In this document: in pieces, positions 32,695 through 37,743 of the stretch
How positions within the stretch are numbered: position 1 is the first letter of the stretch
Layout of the letters: each line of letters starts with the position of its first letter
NCBI GenBank assembly: GCA_002687745.1
Contig: NZBE01000007.1
Location: 1-37,743, forward strand
Source of the DNA: Acidimicrobiaceae bacterium
Lineage (GTDB): Bacteria; Actinomycetota; Acidimicrobiia; Acidimicrobiales; MedAcidi-G1
Direction of reading: 5' to 3'
DNA length: 37,743 nt
Notes under the pieces: generated by a model
Database searches by the model: none
Seen by the model: only the letters and a program-made list of their open reading frames with translations
What the model was told of the DNA's origin: nothing
Program-made: the position numbers and the translations under genes

Positions 32695-33723
32695 TCAGCC
32701 AGAAATCGACTGGAGTACACGGGTAGCGGCTCCCGAGTCGATGGACTCGCCTGCAGCCTCCAGCCCCGATGCCAGATCCTCTGACACACCTGCCACAACA
32801 AGCCCTGCGGCAGCGTTCAACACCACGATGTCCCGTCTTGCACCATGATCCTCGCCCGACAGAATCCCCCTGAGAATGGCAGCATTCTGCTCCGGGCCCC
32901 CTCCAACCAGATCGGCCGGATCCGCGAGTCGAATCCCCAGGTCGGTCGGATCAAGGTCCCAGCGGCTGATGTTCCCATCGCGGAGTTCGACCACCCTCGT
33001 CGGCCCGGTCGTCGCAATCTCATCCAGATGGCCGTGACCGGTCACCACCAACGAGTGAACCGACCCCTGGGCCCTGAGTACCTCCACCATCCGGTCGGCG
33101 AGTTCCGCCTCTGCGGCGCCGATCACCTGGCGCCTCACCCCACCGGGGTTGGACAGCGGGCCGAGGACGTTGAAGACGGTCGGAACACCAATACCAGCCC
33201 GCACAGGTCCTGCGAACCTCATTGCCGGATGGAAGGTACGTGCATAGGCGAAACCGATGCCCCGTCCAGCCACCAGGTGCTCCAGTTCGGACGGGGTGAG
33301 GTCGATGTCCACGCCCAGGACATCCAACAGGTCAAAGGCACCTGAGGATGATGAAGCCCTCCTGTTCCCATGCTTGCACACGGTCGCACCGGCCCCGGCG
33401 GCGACGAAACAGGCCATGGTCGAGACGTTCAGCGCGCCATGTCGTCTTGCCGGAGATCCGCCGGTTCCGACAATGTCGATCGTTCCCTCAGGGAGGGTCA
33501 GGGGTTCGGCAGCAGCCACCATCGCCCTGACGAGACCTGTCGTCTCCTCGGCCGTCTCACCCTTGATCTTGAGCGCCACCAGAAAGGCGGCAATCTGAGC
33601 GGGATCCGCCTCCCCCGCCAGGATCTCGGCAAGCACTGATTCTGCCTCCGAGGCACTCAGATCGTCACCGTCGCACAGGCGCGTCAAGAGGCCGGGCCAA
33701 CCACCGAGGTCCTCAAGGGGCAC
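32695..33723 (-). CDS. trpD: Anthranilate phosphoribosyltransferase
   Basis: A 342-residue enzyme of tryptophan synthesis that joins anthranilate to PRPP. It shows the helical N-terminal domain (SEAESVLAEILAGEADPAQI), the phosphate loop IVGTGGSPARRHGALNVSTM, AAGAGATVCKHGNRRASSSS, FHPAMRFAGPVRAGIGVPTV and FNVLGPLSNPGG. Most family members have GTGGD in the loop; GTGGS here is a mild departure. GAGGTG lies seven bases before the GTG start. No other trp genes are nearby; it follows whiB by 11 bases. Confidence 0.94.
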   Translation of the reverse strand: MPLEDLGGWPGLLTRLCDGDDLSASEAESVLAEILAGEADPAQIAAFLVALKIKGETAEETTGLVRAMVAAAEPLTLPEGTIDIVGTGGSPARRHGALNVSTMACFVAAGAGATVCKHGNRRASSSSGAFDLLDVLGVDIDLTPSELEHLVAGRGIGFAYARTFHPAMRFAGPVRAGIGVPTVFNVLGPLSNPGGVRRQVIGAAEAELADRMVEVLRAQGSVHSLVVTGHGHLDEIATTGPTRVVELRDGNISRWDLDPTDLGIRLADPADLVGGGPEQNAAILRGILSGEDHGARRDIVVLNAAAGLVVAGVSEDLASGLEAAGESIDSGAATRVLQSISG

Positions 33724-33734
33724 AGTTCGCCACC

Positions 33735-33998
33735 TCAGGCACTGCGCCGGCGACGTCTGGTCATCCGGCGCCGCTCCGACTCGGTTGCACCACCCCAGAC
33801 ACCGGTTGGCTCACGGCGTGACAGTGCGTGTTCCAGGCAGGACTCCCGGACCTCGCAGCACTCGCACACGGCCTTAGCCCGGTCGGCACCGAAATCGTCG
33901 TCGGGATCGGGGAAGAAGATCGACGCGTCGAGGCCTCGGCATGCACCCCTCTGGTGCCAAATGACCACAACGGTCCCGGTGTCGGCAGTTGCTCCCAT
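33735..33998 (-). CDS. WhiB family iron-sulphur regulator
   Basis: An 87-residue WhiB-like protein, a family confined to actinobacteria and their phages. The four cluster ligands are C20, C45, C48 and C54, and C47 is extra. The turn GVWGG and the basic C-terminus (ESERRRMTRRRRRSA) are present, so it can bind DNA or the sigma factor SigA. It is a small WhiB1/WblE-type protein by length, but the subgroup is uncertain. ATG at 33998 starts at the family's normal point; the frame open to 34139 has no pattern. It is followed closely by trpD, which may be read with it. Confidence 0.9.
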   Translation of the reverse strand: MGATADTGTVVVIWHQRGACRGLDASIFFPDPDDDFGADRAKAVCECCEVRESCLEHALSRREPTGVWGGATESERRRMTRRRRRSA

Positions 33999-34148
33999 GT
34001 CCCCGGCACTTGTTACCGCGCCGCACGCAGCCACGCAAGCCGGATACCCACAAGCCCGAATACCACAGGCCAGTGGGCCTCCAACCCCTGTCGGTTCAGC
34101 ATCGGGATCTCGTTGGATATTGGGGCTCCGCCGCGCCACACTGGTGAA
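33999..34148. other. Divergent gap between whiB and rnpB
   Basis: These 150 bases must hold the promoters of whiB (minus) and the RNase P RNA (plus). On the plus strand GATATT (34116-34121) is the only AT-rich element and would start RNA about 20 bases before the P1 helix, but it lacks a good -35. No coding sequence is supported. Confidence 0.35.
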
Positions 34149-34530
<382 letters not shown>

Positions 34531-34573
34531 ACCACGACCTGGCCGTGTCAGCGAAACCACCGCCCGTAACACC

Positions 34574-34579
34574 TAGTCT
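34574..34579 (+). promoter_or_regulatory. Candidate -10 element (TAGTCT) before the pentapeptide gene
   Basis: TAGTCT ends seven bases before the ATG at 34587, indicating a leaderless transcript. There is no Shine-Dalgarno sequence and no clear -35. The same CTAGTCTC string recurs upstream of the E1 gene at 37,289-37,296. Confidence 0.45.
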
Positions 34580-34586
34580 CCGGACG

Positions 34587-35282
34587 ATGAAGGTCAACGG
34601 GAACGAGATTGCGGCGGGGGCCGACCTGGCTGGAGCAGACCTCACCGACAGCGACCTCAGAAACGTGGACCTGACCGGGGCGTGGCTGGGGGGCGCTGTG
34701 CTGAGCGGATCCGACCTTAGTGGAGCCAAGTTGGTCGGTGCAGACCTGAGGCACGCAATATGCAGGCAGGCCGTCTTCATCGACGCGGACCTCCACCATT
34801 CGAACCTCTGGCACGTGGACCTGCGCGAGGCTCAGATGCGTGGCGCCCTGCTCAGCCGTGTCTGGCTGGGAAGCGCCCGCCTGACCGGCGCTGACCTGAG
34901 AGGCGCCGATCTGAGCGGCGCCTGGCTGACAGCCGCAGACCTCACCGGAGCCCGGCTGGGAGCAGCCACCCTCGCTGGTGCGTCCCTCACCAGGACCTGC
35001 ATGCGCGAGGCCGACCTGACCGGGGCATTCGCCAGCGCCTGTGACCTGCGCGGCGCAGTTCTCAACGGAGCAGTCCTGCGCGCTGCCAACCTGACCGGCT
35101 CTGTCCTCAAGGGGGCGACCCTGATATCAGCCGACCTCAGCCTGGCCGACCTGGTTGACGCCGACATTTCCGAGGCGCAACTGGAAGGAGTTGACCTGAC
35201 CGGAGCTCGCCACGATGGAAGCACCATCTGGCCTGACGGCTTCACTCCCCCACCCGCTGGCGGAGTCAGCGACCACGACTAG
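34587..35282 (+). CDS. Pentapeptide-repeat protein
   Basis: A 231-residue protein made almost wholly of tandem A(D/N)LxG-type pentapeptides (for example ADLAGADLTDSDLRN and TGADLRGADLSGAWL). They predict a right-handed quadrilateral beta-helix of roughly ten coils, with a short N-terminal cap and a Pro/Gly-rich tail. Some relatives (MfpA, Qnr) mimic DNA and protect gyrase from quinolones; most have no known role. Nothing here identifies a gyrase-binding type, and no secretion signal is seen. ATG at 34587 is preceded by a -10-like element. The 3' end overlaps the convergent gene by 17 bases. Confidence 0.9.
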   Translation: MKVNGNEIAAGADLAGADLTDSDLRNVDLTGAWLGGAVLSGSDLSGAKLVGADLRHAICRQAVFIDADLHHSNLWHVDLREAQMRGALLSRVWLGSARLTGADLRGADLSGAWLTAADLTGARLGAATLAGASLTRTCMREADLTGAFASACDLRGAVLNGAVLRAANLTGSVLKGATLISADLSLADLVDADISEAQLEGVDLTGARHDGSTIWPDGFTPPPAGGVSDHD

Positions 35283-35751
35283 CTTCGACCCTTCCCTCCG
35301 ACCAGAGTTTCCGCCGCCTGTCGGGTTGTGAGAGCCCAAAATGCCTCCATCCCCAGAGACACGCCAGCAGGCCCAGCACCTCGAGCCCCAGGGTTCCCGG
35401 GTAGCGGTCGAACTCGGGAAGCGCGGATCCACCCAGTTGGTCAAAGCCACGTGCCGGCCACCAGAAGAGTTCCGTGTAACCCCAGGTGCCGTCCATGACC
35501 AGATGGGTGAACAGGCCGATCGGAACTCCGAGCCAGCGCCTGCGTTGGGCCCTCCGGCCTGCCGTGGCGACCATAACCACAAGCAGGACCAGCACGGCGC
35601 CAGCCAGCGTGTGGAGCAGCCAGGGGCCACCGGCAAGCCCCTCGATGAGTGGCAGCAGTGCAGCAAGCGTGACGATCCTCACGTCAAGGTCCGGGCTCCC
35701 GAAGACCATCGGGACCGCCACCAGAGAACCGGCGATGAACCAGACGAACAT
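35266..35751 (-). CDS. Small membrane protein, YdjM/metal-dependent-hydrolase-like
   Basis: A 161-residue membrane protein with about four hydrophobic helices (residues 1-20, 26-40, 46-64 and 120-136). Histidines in WLLHTLAG and GLFTHLVMDGTW, followed by FWWP, resemble the YdjM/DUF457 family of putative membrane-bound metal-dependent hydrolases. No activity is established for close relatives. The start lies three bases after the stop of the zinc-ribbon gene, so they are probably cotranscribed. Its end overlaps the pentapeptide gene tail-to-tail by 17 bases. Confidence 0.65.
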   Translation of the reverse strand: MFVWFIAGSLVAVPMVFGSPDLDVRIVTLAALLPLIEGLAGGPWLLHTLAGAVLVLLVVMVATAGRRAQRRRWLGVPIGLFTHLVMDGTWGYTELFWWPARGFDQLGGSALPEFDRYPGTLGLEVLGLLACLWGWRHFGLSQPDRRRKLWSEGRVEASRGR

Positions 35752-35754
35752 CGG

Positions 35755-36468
35755 TCAGCGCGCTACCAGTCGCCCACACTCGGTGCACTCGGCGAGGGTT
35801 CCCTCCGGAAGAGCCCGCACGCGGTCAGCCTCGACGGCAGGCATCGAGTAGGGGCAGCCGGTGCAGTCGGAGCCGGCGAAGCGAACCACTGAACTGGCTC
35901 CGAGGCCGCCGGCTATCCGGTCGTAGCGGGCCAGCACGTCCGGGGCGACCTCACCCGCAGCGACACAGCGCCGTTCCCTGGCCTCGTTGATCTCAGCATC
36001 GACTACCTCTTCGCTGGCCTGAAGTTCCCGGCGGCGCTTGTCGACAACCGCTGCTTCACGCACACCGCGGGCATCCAGTTCGGAGATCAGGCGCTCGACA
36101 GGTTCCAGCTCCTCCATCACCTCAAGGACCGTGCCTTCGAGGCTGTCGAGGCGTTGTCGCAGGTGTCCTATCTCGGTCTGGATCGCCACCGCCTCCTTGG
36201 GAGAGGTGACGGTGCCGCCATAGAGCAGCGAGTCGAGTTCTGTGAGGCGATCCTCGACGGCTGCCACCTCACCCTCATAGCGGCGCTGGCGTCGGAACAG
36301 ATCGAGGTGCTCGACCTTGTGCTCCTCGATCTGGGCTGCCGTTGCGGCTCTGGTCTGCTCGGCTTCTGCGAGTGCCAGGCGTTCGGGGAGGTTGGCGTGG
36401 CGATGAGTGAGTTGACGGACAATCGTGTCCTCGTCCTGAACCGTGAAGAGGGCGTCCATCGCGCTCAT
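35755..36468 (-). CDS. Coiled-coil protein with C4-type zinc ribbon (DUF164-like)
   Basis: A 237-residue protein. A long antiparallel coiled coil spans about residues 8-170. The C-terminal zinc ribbon has paired cysteines CTGCPYSMP and CTECGRLV about 30 residues apart. This is the zf-RING_7/DUF164 architecture widespread in bacteria (the chlamydial CT398 protein and the H. pylori HP0958 chaperone belong to it). Roles include binding RNA, sigma factors or secretion components; the role here is unknown. GGAG lies ten bases before the ATG. It is followed by the membrane protein gene and preceded by the PPOX gene. Confidence 0.87.
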   Translation of the reverse strand: MSAMDALFTVQDEDTIVRQLTHRHANLPERLALAEAEQTRAATAAQIEEHKVEHLDLFRRQRRYEGEVAAVEDRLTELDSLLYGGTVTSPKEAVAIQTEIGHLRQRLDSLEGTVLEVMEELEPVERLISELDARGVREAAVVDKRRRELQASEEVVDAEINEARERRCVAAGEVAPDVLARYDRIAGGLGASSVVRFAGSDCTGCPYSMPAVEADRVRALPEGTLAECTECGRLVAR

Positions 36469-36511
36469 GCTACGTCGGCTCCCCTACCGCTCCTTCCCGT
36501 TCTCAGGGAGT

Positions 36512-36970
36512 TCATCCGAGCCGGGTGTGGTCCCAGGAGATGACCTTCTCAGGTTCGACGACCACCCCGGTCCGCTTGAGGGCGAATTGAGCCGCCGCAG
36601 CGTCAAGGAGATCTGCTGGCAGATCAGGTTGGTTTCGTGCCATGACCGCCCGGGCGATCCGGTGAAGGCCATCATCATCGTCAACGAGGGTCGCGGTTCC
36701 CTTGATCATCACCCCACGCAGGAGGCTGTACTCGAGGCCGTCCTCCAGGAGGACGGTGATCCGCGGATCGCGTCGCAGGTTCACGATCTTCTGGGATCTG
36801 GTGTAGGTCTCAAACACCAGTTTTCCATCCATGACGGCGAACCAGAGCGTTGAGAGATGGGGGGAGCCGTCTCGGTCGAGGCAGGCGACCTGGAGGTTCT
36901 TCTGCTCTTCAACGAATGCCGTGACCTCGTCCTCCGTCATTCGGATGAGGTCTCGTCGATTCGGCGCCAT
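36512..36970 (-). CDS. PPOX-class flavin/F420-dependent oxidoreductase
   Basis: A 152-residue split beta-barrel protein of the pyridoxamine 5'-phosphate oxidase-like superfamily. Typical elements are VACLDRDGSPHLSTLWFAV, the phosphate-contacting YTRSQKIVNLRRDPRITVLL and GVMIKGTATLVDD. Actinobacterial members use FMN or coenzyme F420 to reduce small molecules; the cofactor cannot be decided here. ATG at 36970 follows a loosely spaced AGGGA. It lies downstream of the 6C-like RNA gene on the same strand. Confidence 0.85.
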   Translation of the reverse strand: MAPNRRDLIRMTEDEVTAFVEEQKNLQVACLDRDGSPHLSTLWFAVMDGKLVFETYTRSQKIVNLRRDPRITVLLEDGLEYSLLRGVMIKGTATLVDDDDGLHRIARAVMARNQPDLPADLLDAAAAQFALKRTGVVVEPEKVISWDHTRLG

Positions 36971-37006
36971 GGCTCTGCATCCCTGACATGTCTCGGGTGG
37001 GCAGGG

Positions 37007-37012
37007 AGCCTA
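37007..37012 (-). promoter_or_regulatory. Candidate -10 element (TAGGCT) for the PPOX gene
   Basis: On the minus strand TAGGCT would start RNA near 37000, leaving a leader of about 30 bases with an AGGGA ribosome site. It lies about 55 bases past the end of the 6C-like RNA, so the oxidoreductase can be read independently. No -35 is clear. Confidence 0.4.
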
Positions 37013-37065
37013 GATGAGACCCCGCGGCCCTGACGATGCGCATGCCGGGAATCGCACTGCACTCC

Positions 37066-37187
37066 AAAACGTCGCATGTCCCACCCGGGGGAGGCAGGAC
37101 ATGCGGTATTTCTCTCGACCGGGATCGGGGGGGTGATCCCGGTCAATCATCGCAGGCTTCCGGTGGGGGGAACCGGTGCCTGCTGTG
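37066..37187 (-). ncRNA. 6C-like small RNA
   Basis: Read on the minus strand. Hairpin 1 (37183-37152) has stems GCAGGC/GCCTGC and CCGGT/ACCGG, and loop TCCCCCC. Hairpin 2 (37144-37117) has a perfect 10-bp stem GACCGGGATC/GATCCCGGTC and loop ACCCCCCC. A linker GAGAGAAATAC leads to hairpin 3 (37105-37073), with perfect 9-bp arms CGCATGTCC/GGACATGCG, a 15-base loop containing five C, then ACGTTTT, a likely terminator. Two stem-loops each exposing at least six C define the actinobacterial 6C RNA, whose known member is M. tuberculosis B11. A TATTGT -10 puts the 5' end four bases before hairpin 1. C-rich loops are thought to pair with G-rich ribosome sites. Confidence 0.82.
37073..37105 (-). terminator. 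Probable intrinsic terminator of the 6C-like RNA
   Basis: Perfect 9-bp arms (37105-37097 with 37081-37073) are followed on the minus strand by ACGTTTTGG. The T-run is short (four) but placed as for a rho-independent terminator. The loop of 15 bases is larger than usual and contains CCCCCGGG. Confidence 0.55.
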
Positions 37188-37193
37188 GTGTCC

Positions 37194-37199
37194 ACAATA
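37194..37199 (-). promoter_or_regulatory. -10 element (TATTGT) of the 6C-like RNA
   Basis: On the minus strand TATTGT fits TAnnnT and predicts transcription from about 37187, directly before the first hairpin. The -35 region is GC-rich with no consensus, which would fit dependence on an activator or an alternative sigma factor. An inverted repeat lies just upstream. Confidence 0.5.
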
Positions 37200-37201
37200 G
37201 T

Positions 37202-37225
37202 GAGGCCCGACAGTTCCCGGGCCTC
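37202..37225. promoter_or_regulatory. Perfect 8-bp inverted repeat in the 6C promoter
   Basis: GAGGCCCG (37202-37209) and CGGGCCTC (37218-37225) are separated by eight bases. The repeat occupies the region between the -10 and the -35 position of the 6C-like RNA promoter, so a bound protein would control it. It is not followed by a T-run on either strand, which argues against a terminator. Confidence 0.5.
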
Positions 37226-37249
37226 GGCAGGGTCGATTTCCCGGTGACA

Positions 37250-37274
37250 TGCGACACCTGTGACCGGTGTCGCA
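37250..37274. promoter_or_regulatory. Perfect 9-bp inverted repeat, possible operator of the E1 gene
   Basis: TGCGACACC (37250-37258) and GGTGTCGCA (37266-37274) flank seven bases. The right arm overlaps the -35 position of the TAGTCT promoter candidate for the downstream E1 gene. This is consistent with an operator for a dimeric regulator. Confidence 0.5.
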
Positions 37275-37289
37275 GCACCACCCCACGGC

Positions 37290-37295
37290 TAGTCT
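37290..37295 (+). promoter_or_regulatory. Candidate -10 element (TAGTCT) for the E1 gene
   Basis: TAGTCT would start RNA near 37302, giving a leader of about 60 bases that ends with an AGGAGG ribosome site. A second TAnnnT element, TACGTT (37314-37319), is an alternative. Confidence 0.4.
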
Positions 37296-37363
37296 CGACA
37301 CCATCCACACCCCTACGTTCGGGCAGCCACACACGTGTCCGACACAGCCGCCGAGGAGGACCG

Positions 37364-37743
37364 GTGAGCATTCCGTCCGACGCCCAGCTGAGGGAGATCC
37401 TCGTCGACATGGTGACGGCCCGAACACAGTCGGGGCGACTGTGGAACATGCAACGTCAGGGACAGGTCGGAACGGTTGCTCCGATCGATGGCCATGAGGC
37501 CACAATCGTCGCCGCAACCCACGCCCTCGACACCGATCACGACTGGGTGGTCCCCCAGTACCGGGAGCCGCTGGCACTGCGACGGTACGGTCCCGAGATT
37601 CTGGAGAGGTTCATGCTCTACAGCCTCGGTCACCCTGCCGGCGGCCACATCCCCGACCCGATCCGGGTCCTCCCCAACCAGATCTCCCTCGGCACCCAGA
37701 TACCCCATGCGGTCGGCATCGCATGGGGAATGGTGCTGCGCAG
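37364..37743 (+). CDS. 2-oxoacid dehydrogenase E1 alpha subunit (N-terminal part, cut by window edge)
   Basis: The first 126 codons of a thiamine-diphosphate-dependent E1 alpha subunit (pyruvate or branched-chain 2-oxoacid dehydrogenase type). Visible pieces are RTQSGRLWNMQRQGQVGTVA, DGHEATIVAATHAL, DWVVPQYREPLALRRYG, LGHPAGGHIPDP and SLGTQIPHAVGIAWG, which match the region before the thiamine-binding GDG motif; that motif lies beyond the window. E1 alpha acts with E1 beta and a lipoylated E2, whose genes would be expected next. The start GTG has AGGAGG four bases upstream. The specific substrate cannot be assigned. Confidence 0.88.
   Translation, partial: MSIPSDAQLREILVDMVTARTQSGRLWNMQRQGQVGTVAPIDGHEATIVAATHALDTDHDWVVPQYREPLALRRYGPEILERFMLYSLGHPAGGHIPDPIRVLPNQISLGTQIPHAVGIAWGMVLR

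Noticed and set aside
37073-37183. CsrB/RsmZ-like sponge RNA on the plus strand, with GGA-containing loops
   Set aside because: Actinobacteria generally lack CsrA, the loops are plain G-runs, and the minus-strand reading gives a fitting promoter, C-loops and terminator.

Overview
The window is a high-GC, densely packed bacterial chromosome segment. It looks like an actinobacterium (Actinomycetota), and the overall gene set would suit a class such as Acidimicrobiia, although the class is an inference. The signs are a WhiB protein, SepF/DivIVA beside ftsZ with no ftsA, a DUF3040 protein, an MtrAB-like two-component system followed by a GerMN lipoprotein, and a 6C-type small RNA. There are no insertion sequences, prophage genes, tRNAs or CRISPR arrays, so this is core chromosome.

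Positions 1-17,540 (minus strand, read right to left) hold the division and cell wall (dcw) cluster. Its order is mraZ, rsmH, ftsL, ftsI, murE, mraY, murD, ftsW, murG, murC, murB, ftsQ, then a promoter and leader, then ftsZ, pgeF, yggS, sepF, yggT, divIVA and the start of a Lys/Ala-rich protein. Most neighbours from rsmH to ftsQ overlap by 1-8 bases, which implies translational coupling. murF, normally between murE and mraY, is absent. The products make lipid II with meso-diaminopimelate and build and position the FtsZ ring.

Positions 17,657-21,741 (minus) hold a second colinear run: Nudix hydrolase, dinB, DUF3040 protein, ROK sugar kinase, an unrecognised 84-residue protein and a lipoate-ligase-like protein. 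Positions 21,791-25,750 (plus) hold a small membrane protein, an inositol-monophosphatase-family enzyme, and a response regulator/histidine kinase/lipoprotein operon resembling mtrAB-lpqB. Then come pfkA (minus), glpK (plus), an AlaC-type aminotransferase, an SRPBCC protein, a GT4 glycosyltransferase with queG, a Cys-rich small protein, trpD and whiB (all minus).

Positions 34,149-34,530 (plus) are the RNase P RNA gene, closed by a 15-bp P1 helix. It is followed by a pentapeptide-repeat protein, then (minus) a small membrane protein, a coiled-coil zinc-ribbon protein and a PPOX-fold oxidoreductase. The 393-base gap before the last gene, a truncated 2-oxoacid dehydrogenase E1 alpha subunit (plus), is packed with perfect inverted repeats. 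On the minus strand three of them form a 6C-like RNA: two hairpins with loops of six and seven C, then a terminator-like hairpin, preceded by a well-placed -10 element.

Across the window likely -10 elements read TAGnnT or TAnnnT. Several lie 6-8 bases before a start codon, which suggests frequent leaderless transcripts. Start codons were re-chosen where the longest frame ran into the upstream gene (murB, murC, murG, ftsW, murE, rsmH, dinB, ftsZ, divIVA and others).
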